From positions 1-56,549 of the forward strand of contig CABUIO010000013.1 in assembly GCA_902491625.1 (NCBI GenBank): DNA of 56,549 bases, given 5' to 3'. Of the stretch, positions 17,885 to 25,447 are shown piece after piece (the stretch's first letter is position 1; the number at the start of each line of letters is the position of its first letter). The stretch is from an uncultured Porphyromonadaceae bacterium. GTDB taxonomy: Bacteria > Bacteroidota > Bacteroidia > Bacteroidales > Muribaculaceae. Below the pieces are notes generated by a model. The model was not told the origin of the DNA, ran no database searches, and saw only the letters and a list, made by a program, of their open reading frames with translations. A program made the position numbers and the translations under genes.

Positions 17885-18655
17885 TTAAAGTGACCGGACC
17901 GCGTCGACGAGGCTCTCGATGAGGCAGCGGTCGGATGAGGTAGATGAATATTCGTCGTCACTTCCCGCGCCCATGCGTGTCGCGTCGTTGCGGAAAGTCA
18001 TTCCGCTCGGAATCCTGACACTGCACGAGGCGTGGAAGCTGGTGATTCCGGTCTCCGAGGCTATTCGGCGCAGGTTGCCGGCGTTGATGCCTCCTCCGGC
18101 CATTATCGTGATTCGTCCGGCGGCCTGCCGGTTGAGGCGGCGCAGCATGTCGATCCCTTTCTCAGCCGTGGGAGCGCAGCCGGAGGTGAGTACGCGGTCG
18201 AATCCGAGCGCGATTATATCTTCAAGAGCCGCAGAGGGATCGGCGGTCATGTCGAAGGCACGGTGGAAGGTGAAGCTTTTGGCGCCGATGGCCGACGCAC
18301 GGCGCATAAGGCGCACGGTGCGCTCCGTGTCTACGGAACCGTCGGCACGGAGAATGCCGATGACGAATCCGTCGGCGCGGGCAAGCGTGGGATCTGCTAT
18401 GTCTGACTCCATGCATTGCATCTCCTCCTCTGTATATAGGAAATCGCCGGGACGCGGCCTGACGAGCACGTGGCGACGGATTCTGTCGGCGTAATGCTCG
18501 CTAAGCGTAAGCGACGACGACGGAGGCGTGAGTCCTCCCAGCGGCAACGCGCAGCATATCTCCACGCGGTCGGCGCCGCCGAGACAGGCTGCGCGGATGC
18601 TACGCAGATCGCCCGCGCATATCTCAAGTTCAGGTTTTGTAGCAGTTCGGTTCAT
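17885..18655 (-). CDS. cutC: CutC family protein
   Basis: This 256-residue TIM-barrel protein has the CutC motifs LEICAGDLRSI, GADRVEICCALPLGGLTPP and VLVRPRPGDFLYTEEE. It ends the barrel with FHASCSVRI. CutC was named for copper homeostasis, but a direct copper role is disputed. Its start overlaps the fucosidase stop by 4 nt (ATGA), so the two are translationally coupled. The association with glycoside hydrolase genes hints at a sugar-related role; that is inference. Confidence 0.9.
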   Translation of the reverse strand: MNRTATKPELEICAGDLRSIRAACLGGADRVEICCALPLGGLTPPSSSLTLSEHYADRIRRHVLVRPRPGDFLYTEEEMQCMESDIADPTLARADGFVIGILRADGSVDTERTVRLMRRASAIGAKSFTFHRAFDMTADPSAALEDIIALGFDRVLTSGCAPTAEKGIDMLRRLNRQAAGRITIMAGGGINAGNLRRIASETGITSFHASCSVRIPSGMTFRNDATRMGAGSDDEYSSTSSDRCLIESLVDAVRSL

Positions 18656-20031
18656 TTTCGGGGCAGATCGGTGTCAAGTTCCACAATAAAGTCGATGGAA
18701 TCGACCGGCACGGGCGTCTCGTCGAAATGAAGCACGATTCCGTTGCCCTTGCGACGCGAGAACCTCACTTTTTTTCCGGAGGCAAACTCCTTGGCGGAAC
18801 GCACTTTCACCTCGACAGGCACCTCGACGTCTTTCCCGGCCGGGGAGAAAATGTGCAGGAAAAGGCGGTTGCCCTTGCGTGTGGCCACACCCCAGTCTGT
18901 CTCCTTGAAATCGCCGGCCTCGGTACCGTAGATAGTCTCGCCGTTGGCACGCATCCATGCGCCGATCTCCTTAAGGCGCTCCAGACTCTGATCCGGCAGA
19001 CGTCCATCGGGACGCGGGCCGATGTTGAGCAGCAGATTGGCGCCCATCGACGCCGCGCGTGCCAGATAACGTACCAGTGTCGGTGTGTCCTTGTAATTCG
19101 TGTCTTTCACCTTGTAGCCCCACATGCCGTTCATAGTGTTGCAGGTCTCCAGCGGGAGCGAACCGATGCTTTGGCCGGAGAGTCCGGCGGTATTCTCGCC
19201 CGGCAGGTCGCGCTCGAAAATCTGTATGTCCTCGCCCTCGAAAGGCACCTGATGATGGTTATTGGCCACCATGCAACCGGGCTGGAGCGAATGAACGAGG
19301 GCATATTGTTGCGGCAGTTGCCAGTCGAATGGGATGGAGTCTTCGTCGTGGTCCCACCAGCCATCGAACCAGATACAGCGTACCGGGCCGTAGTTCGTCA
19401 GCAGCTCGGTGAGCTGACGGTCCATGAAGCGGCGGTAATTCGGCCAGTCGGCGCGAAGCGAGTCGCGGCCTGTGGTGTGGCCCGTGCGCCCCTGCGGATA
19501 GTCATCGCGCCCCCAGTCGAGGTGTGAGTAATAGAGATGCAGGGCGATGCCCTGACGGTGGCACTCGTCGGCCAGTTCCTTGAGGATGTCGCGGCGGAAC
19601 GGCGTGGCGTCAACGATGTCATAGTCTGATTCGGCAGTATCGAACATCGAGAAACCGTCATGGTGCCTTGTTGTGAAGCATATGTACTTGGCTCCGGAGT
19701 CTTTTATCGCCGATATCCATTCCCGGGCGTCGAATCCGGCGGGATAGAAGCCTCCGGCCGCTTTGGAGTATTCCGAATGGAGCGGTCCGTAGTTGAGGTA
19801 CCATTCCCCCTGCGCGAACATGCTGTAGATGCCCCAATGGAGGAAAATGCCGAATCTGTCGGCGGCGAATTCCTTTTGCGAGCGTATCACTTCCGGCGAG
19901 GGCCGATAAGGAGCGGCGGCGGCTTCTGTGTCGGCCTTTGCCGTGGAGACTGATGTGAGTAGGAGGACCATGGCCGATGCGGCCACGATGGTCTGACGGC
20001 GTATAGAGTCGGTCAACAGTTTTATTTTCAT
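18652..20031 (-). CDS. Alpha-L-fucosidase, GH29
   Basis: This exported GH29 enzyme of about 459 residues hydrolyses terminal alpha-L-fucose, for example from mucin or milk glycans. FGIFLHWGIYSMFAQGEWY is the family signature near the N-terminus, FTTRHHDGFSMFDT follows, and the nucleophile Asp is in CIWFDGWWDHDED. The ATG at 20031 is preferred because it gives a normal signal peptide (MKIKLLTDSIRRQTIVAASA). An 18-residue longer version from 20085 would overlap the ROK gene. A C-terminal beta-sandwich is present. It lies 19 nt after the ROK kinase and overlaps cutC, so the set forms one operon. Confidence 0.92.
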   Translation of the reverse strand: MKIKLLTDSIRRQTIVAASAMVLLLTSVSTAKADTEAAAAPYRPSPEVIRSQKEFAADRFGIFLHWGIYSMFAQGEWYLNYGPLHSEYSKAAGGFYPAGFDAREWISAIKDSGAKYICFTTRHHDGFSMFDTAESDYDIVDATPFRRDILKELADECHRQGIALHLYYSHLDWGRDDYPQGRTGHTTGRDSLRADWPNYRRFMDRQLTELLTNYGPVRCIWFDGWWDHDEDSIPFDWQLPQQYALVHSLQPGCMVANNHHQVPFEGEDIQIFERDLPGENTAGLSGQSIGSLPLETCNTMNGMWGYKVKDTNYKDTPTLVRYLARAASMGANLLLNIGPRPDGRLPDQSLERLKEIGAWMRANGETIYGTEAGDFKETDWGVATRKGNRLFLHIFSPAGKDVEVPVEVKVRSAKEFASGKKVRFSRRKGNGIVLHFDETPVPVDSIDFIVELDTDLPRK

Positions 20032-20050
20032 GATGACAGGTAGATTACGT

Positions 20051-21019
20051 TTAGTTTTTTCTTGCGGCTTCCCATCCGAGGGCACTCGCGCCGAGCAGCG
20101 CGGAATCTGCCTCGCTCAGCCCGGACAGCAGGAAGCGTACTTTCCCTTTGTAGAGGGAGAGCGCATTGCGGTCGAAAGATTCCTCCACAGCGGAGGTAAG
20201 CTCCTCGCCTGCGTGCGCCACGCCTCCGAAGAGAATGATTGCCTCGGGATCAGTGAAGGCGGCGAATTGCGCGCAGGCCTCGCCAAGCACGTCGCCGGTG
20301 AATCGCAGCGTCTCGATGGCCAGCGCGTCTCCCTCGTGTGCGGCGATCGCCACATCCTTCGACGTGAGCTGTCCGGGAGGTATCTTTCCGAGCGTTGACT
20401 CGCGATCTGATTCAAGCAGACGCAATGCCGTGGCCACCACGCCTTTGGCGCTGCAATATGTCTGGAGACAGTCGCGGCGCCCGCAGCCGCACATGCGTCC
20501 CTCGTGGCGCCAGGCTCTGATATGGCCAAGCTCGCCGGCGAATCCGCGCTGACCGTCGACAAGATGTCCGTCGCAGATTATGCCGCTGCCCACGCCCGTG
20601 CCGAGCGTCAGCAGGATGAAATCGCGCATTCCACGTGCCGCGCCGTAGTTCATCTCTCCGATTGCGGCGGCATTGGCGTCATTGCCCATAAGGACCGGAA
20701 CACCTGTATGCGCGGCAAACATCCGTGCGAGAGGGATTGGTGAAGGCCAGGGAAGGTCGGTAGCGGCCTCAATCTCGCCGGTGCGGCTGTTGGCACACGG
20801 CGCGCCTATGCCTATTCCGGCCAGGGAGGTACCGATATGCGCGGCCATCTCCATCAGTCGCCGCGATATGTCGGCCGCAAAACTTTCGGGATCCGCGTAG
20901 TCTTCGGTCGGGACAAATCCGCGGCAGAGGATATTGCCGCGGCTGTCGACGAGTCCGAAGACGGAATTGGTGCCTCCGATGTCTATGCCTGCGGCGAATT
21001 CTTTCTTATCGTGTTTCAT
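20051..21019 (-). CDS. ROK family sugar kinase
   Basis: This 322-residue protein starts with the ATP-binding GIDIGGTNSVFGLVD. It contains GNDANAAAIGE and LTLGTGVGSGII, and the ROK zinc motif appears as GELGHIRAWRHEGRMCGCG followed by RRDC. The C-terminal LFGGVA completes the fold. ROK kinases phosphorylate glucose, N-acetylglucosamine, N-acetylmannosamine or related sugars; the substrate is not readable here. It leads an operon with GH29 fucosidase and cutC, pointing to host-glycan use. A promoter with TAATTTTG lies 29 nt upstream. Confidence 0.88.
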   Translation of the reverse strand: MKHDKKEFAAGIDIGGTNSVFGLVDSRGNILCRGFVPTEDYADPESFAADISRRLMEMAAHIGTSLAGIGIGAPCANSRTGEIEAATDLPWPSPIPLARMFAAHTGVPVLMGNDANAAAIGEMNYGAARGMRDFILLTLGTGVGSGIICDGHLVDGQRGFAGELGHIRAWRHEGRMCGCGRRDCLQTYCSAKGVVATALRLLESDRESTLGKIPPGQLTSKDVAIAAHEGDALAIETLRFTGDVLGEACAQFAAFTDPEAIILFGGVAHAGEELTSAVEESFDRNALSLYKGKVRFLLSGLSEADSALLGASALGWEAARKN

Positions 21020-21047
21020 GGTAAAAGTCAGTTCAAAAACCGGTTGC

Positions 21048-21078
21048 CAAAATTAGACAAAAAATCCCGGATAACAAT
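21048..21078 (-). promoter_or_regulatory. Promoter of the ROK-fucosidase-cutC operon
   Basis: On the minus strand, ATTG at 21078-21075 and TAATTTTG at 21055-21048 are separated by 19 bp, matching the Bacteroidetes pattern. Confidence 0.65.
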
Positions 21079-21088
21079 AATCAACCTC

Positions 21089-22357
21089 TTACTTTTCCTC
21101 TATGAGCCATTTCCATAGTGGCCTTATATGGACTTCAAGTCCTGAGGAAAGTGTCACGTCATCCTCGCTGTCGTATGTCACCACAACTGCCTTTTTCAAT
21201 GGATGATGCTCATGCAGAAGTTCCAACGCACTCAGTTCCCTCTTTCTTGTCGACTCATCATCAAGCGACCATGAAACCTGAACTGCCACCGAAACATCCG
21301 GAATATAAAAATCAATCTCCACATTACGTTTATAGAAAAATATCTTTTCTCTATATATGCGCCGTAATGTCACAGCAACCATGTTTTCAAGCAGACGCGA
21401 ATCCATATCCTCATCCTTAAAGAGCGTGAGAAAAGCGTTGTCTATGAAATAATATTTGAGGTTGGATATCTTTTCCGCAAGTTTTCCATCATAATTCTCA
21501 ACAGAAAAAATAAGCCACGTGTTGCGTGCATAATCAAGATATTCAGCAACAGTCTCCATCCTTATCTTGCTTCCTGCGGAAGAAATTATTGATGATATCC
21601 TATTGATTGACAAAAGCTGTCCTACAGATTCGACAAGCTTGCGTATCATCGTTCTGAGACCTTCCGGCTTCCGGACACCATAACGAGTCACGATGTCGCC
21701 GAAATAAATGCGGTCAAAAAGGTTAGATATCCATTTTCGCTGAAACTCCGGCGGAGTGAAAGGAATCTCAGGTAATCCTCCCAGACTCAGATAGGATGTA
21801 AGATTCCTTTTTATCTCGCTCTCGCGGAGATATTGCCAGCCTTTTTCCAGTTTCACGTCCTTCGCCTCTAAATATTCCGTGAATGAAAAAGGATACACTT
21901 CGGTCAGGGCATATCTTCCTCCGAGGACAGATGCTATCTCCATACTCAACATGGAGGCATTGCTTCCGGTGATAAATACCTTGTATCCTGTGTCGGCCAG
22001 CCGACGCGCAAACTTCTCCCAACCCTTTACCTGTTGTATCTCATCAAGGAAAAAGACCGGTCTGGTCTCGAACATCTCTTCATAACATGTCTTGAAAATA
22101 TCAAGGTCTGACAAGGAAAGCGAGGGGATGCGGTCATCTTCGAAATTGATGAAAAGCACCTCTTCTTTCTTCATTCCCGATTCCATCAGCGATCCGATAC
22201 ACTGATACATGAGGAATGTCTTGCCGGATCTGCGCAGACCCACAAAGACATTACAATGGGTTAAATCAACAGAGATATTACGAGGTATATAAGACATTGA
22301 AACAGCAAATTGCTGATATTCAAATATCAACTTCTTATATAGATTCTTGTCGGCCAT
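21089..22357 (-). CDS. AAA ATPase with DUF4143 domain
   Basis: This 422-residue protein has Walker A GLRRSGKTF (residues 40-48) and Walker B VFFLDEIQQV (about residues 95-104). The C-terminal DUF4143 half has TEVYPFSFTEYL and, near the end, a nuclease-like patch IDFYIPDVSVAVQVSWSLDD. These Bacteroidetes/archaeal ATPases are abundant and often horizontally spread; their function is unknown, with toxin-antitoxin and defence suggestions only. It is alone, and a 15-bp inverted repeat overlaps its promoter, suggesting autoregulation. The base composition is A+T-richer than the neighbours, consistent with acquisition. Confidence 0.85.
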   Translation of the reverse strand: MADKNLYKKLIFEYQQFAVSMSYIPRNISVDLTHCNVFVGLRRSGKTFLMYQCIGSLMESGMKKEEVLFINFEDDRIPSLSLSDLDIFKTCYEEMFETRPVFFLDEIQQVKGWEKFARRLADTGYKVFITGSNASMLSMEIASVLGGRYALTEVYPFSFTEYLEAKDVKLEKGWQYLRESEIKRNLTSYLSLGGLPEIPFTPPEFQRKWISNLFDRIYFGDIVTRYGVRKPEGLRTMIRKLVESVGQLLSINRISSIISSAGSKIRMETVAEYLDYARNTWLIFSVENYDGKLAEKISNLKYYFIDNAFLTLFKDEDMDSRLLENMVAVTLRRIYREKIFFYKRNVEIDFYIPDVSVAVQVSWSLDDESTRKRELSALELLHEHHPLKKAVVVTYDSEDDVTLSSGLEVHIRPLWKWLIEEK

Positions 22358-22377
22358 AGTTGGAAGTATTATGGCAG

Positions 22378-22443
22378 CAAATATAGTAATTTCTTTCGGT
22401 TATACCCGAAAGATTTGGGCTATTTTTCTCGGGTATAACCGAA
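22378..22443 (-). promoter_or_regulatory. Promoter and 15-bp inverted-repeat operator of the AAA/DUF4143 gene
   Basis: The -7 element TATATTTG (minus strand) lies at 22385-22378, 21 nt before the start codon. Just upstream, TTCGGTTATACCCGA (22395-22409) and its exact reverse complement TCGGGTATAACCGAA (22429-22443) are 19 bp apart, and each is followed by AAGATTTG. The first arm covers the region between -7 and -33, which is an operator-like position. Confidence 0.6.
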
Positions 22444-22960
22444 AGATTTGTTTTTCGTTCGGTGCGTTCAACGCCGCCGGCGTTGGTTACGACGGAGGCT
22501 GTCCCTGCCACGGGCAGTGCCCGCGGTTAACAAAATTACAGTCCTCCGGACTGACCATACAGAACTGTGTCAAGAGCGCCGGGCCGGAGGCACAGCCATC
22601 CTTCGCCACCTTTGACACAGTCCTCGGACTGACCACATCGGCTCTTTTGAGGCAGCTTCCACACGACAAAAGGCCTGTCAAGGCCGCTGCGATAATAGCC
22701 CGGAGAGCCCAAGCTCCGGGAAAGAGGTCTACACAGTAAAAATGAGGTCTGTAGGACTGACCAAAATGTTGCATCTAATCGCCCCTACAGGGCTTATTTT
22801 AGGGTAGATACGCGAAGCCCGGAGCTTGGGCGCTCCGGGCTATTGTTGTGTCGGCCTTGACAGGCCTCTCCGCCTGAGGCGGTTATCATTGTCTTGGAAC
22901 TCTCCTACGCGTGGTACGCGGATGCTCCATAGAGCAGCCCTTCGTTAGGATAAAATCTTC
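22444..22960. repeat. Mosaic of short palindromic repeat modules
   Basis: The whole gap consists of small palindromes and no gene. They include CGGGCAGTGCCCG; CAGTCC/GGACTG twice; an ACTGTGTCAA...TTGACACAGT pair (22564-22621) matching the ends of the element at 28935-29176; AGGCCTGTCAAGGCCG with ATAATAGCCCGG and AGCTCCGGG (from about 22673); GCCCGGAGC/GCTCCGGGC (from about 22818); GTCGGCCTTGACAGGCC; and an imperfect GCTCCATAGAGCAGCCC near 22924. The same modules, with changes that keep pairing, recur at 35.46-35.90 kb. Confidence 0.75.
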
Positions 22961-22977
22961 ATCCACAGACACTTAAA

Positions 22978-24183
22978 TTACTTTTTAAGGCCGAGTTTCT
23001 TGGCTATGGCAACGGGCAGGGCGTCTTTGTGGACGAGCATGCCGATGGTCTTGGCCTTGAAGTAGGGTTCGGATACGTAGAAGTAGCCGTCGTAGACCTG
23101 ATTGGTGTCCCAGGAGTTCTTCACCTTATAATATTTGGTGCCGTTCTGGTCGGTGGCGTAGCCTACGATCTCCATGCCGTGGTCGTCGGTGGTGCGGTGT
23201 GCGTCGAAGTCTTCCTGACGCGATTCCTGTGTCACTTCCTTCTCTTTGCCGGGACCTTTGATCTCGTTTTTCTCGGCTTCGCGATCCTTGTCCGAGAGTT
23301 TGCTCCAGCGTGCCACTTCGGCGTCGGTCATGTCTTTGACGTCCTTGCCTTCAGGAAGCACCGCATAACCCTCTTTCCATTTGAATCCCGGTTCGCTGAC
23401 GTCGGCCGACCATGCCACAGGGAAGCCGTTCTCAACGGCGTTGTCGACCACAGCCTTGAACTCGTCGAGGGGAAGGTTGTAGGAAGGTGCCCAGATCCAG
23501 TTGTCGGCTACTTCCACAGGGAAGCTTGTGTAGAAAGGATGGTGGGTCCAGGAGGTGAGGCTCACGTAATCGTCGGGATTGACGGGGAGCGACGCGGCAA
23601 ACTCTTTGGGAGTATATTTTTTGCCTTTGTAGGTGAAAGTCTCGGGAAGCTGTCCGAGATATGAGTCGAGTATGGCACCGAAGGCTTTCTTCCACGCTGT
23701 GGTGTTTCCCTTCTTGCTGTTGTTCATCACACCGTTAAGGAATCCGGCGAGACCGTCGGCCATCTCGTAGTGGCTGTGCTTGTCCTCGCCGTACTGTAGT
23801 CCGGTGTATGCTTCGTCGGGCATTGCGCCGTAGAGTCGCCACACGTAGAGAGGATCGAGCGCCGAGCCGCCCTGGGCGAAGTTGATCTTGCCGTCCATGC
23901 GGATATATTTGTCAGCCTTGTCCTCGTAGCATTTGCGAACTGTGAACATCTCGGAAAGATGCACTTCGTCACCCCCTTTGCGCAGAATTTCGTCTTCAAG
24001 GAATGAGTTGGTGGAGAAACACCAGCATGTGCCTGATTTATTTTGGTCTTTCACCGGAGTTGAGCGCTTGAGCACCTTTACGTCGGTGAACTTGAATCCC
24101 GTGGAGTCGGCCACGACCGGCTCTGCTGCGACGCCGGGAAGAGCCACGGCTGCAAGCAGAAGAGCTGTAAGTGTCTGTTTCAT
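22978..24183 (-). CDS. Exported C1-family cysteine peptidase (aminopeptidase C/bleomycin hydrolase type)
   Basis: This 401-residue protein has a signal peptide MKQTLTALLLAAVALPGVAA, unusual for cytosolic PepC but common in Bacteroidetes versions. The oxyanion Gln47 and catalytic Cys53 are in DQNKSGTCWCFS. The catalytic His is in DDHGMEIVGYA, and the Asn is in VKNSWDTNQVYDGYF. The peptidase likely trims peptides in the periplasm or outside. It is 31 nt downstream of ychF and therefore probably shares its promoter, although the functions are unrelated. A charged insertion (KNEIKGPGKEKEV) precedes the His motif. Confidence 0.9.
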   Translation of the reverse strand: MKQTLTALLLAAVALPGVAAEPVVADSTGFKFTDVKVLKRSTPVKDQNKSGTCWCFSTNSFLEDEILRKGGDEVHLSEMFTVRKCYEDKADKYIRMDGKINFAQGGSALDPLYVWRLYGAMPDEAYTGLQYGEDKHSHYEMADGLAGFLNGVMNNSKKGNTTAWKKAFGAILDSYLGQLPETFTYKGKKYTPKEFAASLPVNPDDYVSLTSWTHHPFYTSFPVEVADNWIWAPSYNLPLDEFKAVVDNAVENGFPVAWSADVSEPGFKWKEGYAVLPEGKDVKDMTDAEVARWSKLSDKDREAEKNEIKGPGKEKEVTQESRQEDFDAHRTTDDHGMEIVGYATDQNGTKYYKVKNSWDTNQVYDGYFYVSEPYFKAKTIGMLVHKDALPVAIAKKLGLKK

Positions 24184-24214
24184 GTGGATATAGGGTTAGA
24201 GTTAAAGTTATAAA

Positions 24215-25318
24215 TCAGACGTTGAAGCGGAAGTGCATTATGTCGCCGTCCTGCACGACATATTCCTTGCCTTCGACACCGAGTTTTCCGGCCTCCTTGA
24301 CGCCCTGTTCGCCGCCAAGCTCGACGTAGTCGGGATATTTGATGACCTCGGCGCGGATAAAGCCCTTCTCAAAGTCAGTGTGGATGATTCCGGCACACTG
24401 CGGCGCCTTGGAACCGCGCAGGAATGTCCAGGCACGGCATTCGTCGCTTCCGGCAGTGAAGAATGTCTGTAGGTCAAGCAGATTGTATGCGGCGCGGATA
24501 AGACGGCTGACGCCGGATTCGGTAAGACCTATGGATTCGAGGAATTCGGCGCGCTCCTCGTAGGTGTCGAGTTCGGCAATCTCGCTTTCGGTCTGTGCGG
24601 CTACCACGAGAAGTCCGGCACCCTCGTCGGCCGTGGCACGGCGCACAGCCTCGACATAGTCATTGCCGGTGGCGGCGGAAGCCTCGTCGACGTTGCATAC
24701 ATAGAGTACAGGCTTGGATGTGAGCAGGAAAAGCTCGCGGGCGATGCGGCGCTGTTCGGGAGTCTCGAAGCTGACGGTACGTGCCGGTTTGCCGGCCACA
24801 AGAGCCTCATGGTATACCTCCAGCACCTCAAGCTGCGCCTTGGCCTGCTTGTCGCCTCCGGTCTGCGCCTGCTTGCGCACCTTGACGAGTCGGCTCTCCA
24901 CAGTCTCGAGATCCTTCAGTCCAAGCTCCATGTCGATAATCTCCTTGTCACGCACGGGATCGACACTGCCGTCGACGTGGGTCACATTGTCGTCGTCGAA
25001 ACAGCGGAGCACATGGATGATGGCGTCTGTCTCGCGAATGTTGGCCAGAAACTTGTTGCCCAGACCCTCGCCTTTGGAAGCACCTTTCACGAGTCCGGCG
25101 ATGTCGACGATCTCGACCGTGGCCGGAACCACACTCTTGGGCGCGCACATCTCCACGAGCTTGTTGAGACGCTCGTCGGGCACTGTGATGACGCCTACGT
25201 TGGGTTCGATCGTACAGAAAGGGAAATTAGCCGACTGAGCCTTGGCGTTGCTCAGACAGTTGAAAAGGGTGGATTTGCCCACGTTGGGCAATCCAACTAT
25301 ACCGCATTTTAATGCCAT
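24215..25318 (-). CDS. ychF: Redox-responsive ATPase YchF (OLA1 family)
   Basis: This 367-residue Obg-related protein has G1 GLPNVGKST, followed by the YchF block SANFPFCTIEPNVG. Its G3 is DIAGLVKGASKGEGLGN. The G4-equivalent is CNVDEA instead of NKxD, as expected for an ATP-specific member. A TGS domain closes the protein (WTFLRGSKAPQCAGIIHTDF). YchF binds ribosomes and is implicated in the oxidative stress response and translation. It has a textbook promoter 27 bp upstream and is followed by a C1 peptidase gene. Confidence 0.96.
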   Translation of the reverse strand: MALKCGIVGLPNVGKSTLFNCLSNAKAQSANFPFCTIEPNVGVITVPDERLNKLVEMCAPKSVVPATVEIVDIAGLVKGASKGEGLGNKFLANIRETDAIIHVLRCFDDDNVTHVDGSVDPVRDKEIIDMELGLKDLETVESRLVKVRKQAQTGGDKQAKAQLEVLEVYHEALVAGKPARTVSFETPEQRRIARELFLLTSKPVLYVCNVDEASAATGNDYVEAVRRATADEGAGLLVVAAQTESEIAELDTYEERAEFLESIGLTESGVSRLIRAAYNLLDLQTFFTAGSDECRAWTFLRGSKAPQCAGIIHTDFEKGFIRAEVIKYPDYVELGGEQGVKEAGKLGVEGKEYVVQDGDIMHFRFNV

Positions 25319-25344
25319 GCCATTGATTGTCTTGATTTGTCACG

Positions 25345-25376
25345 CAAAATTACTAAAAATCCTCCACGCCCACAAA
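25345..25376 (-). promoter_or_regulatory. Promoter of ychF
   Basis: On the minus strand, TTTG at 25376-25373, a 20-bp spacer and TAATTTTG at 25352-25345 match the Bacteroidetes consensus perfectly. Confidence 0.85.
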
Positions 25377-25447
25377 TAGCGACTCTCCGAAAGCAAAACA
25401 GCGGCGACTCCGGAGAGCCGCCGCCGCGTCGCTATAGGTCAGTAGGA

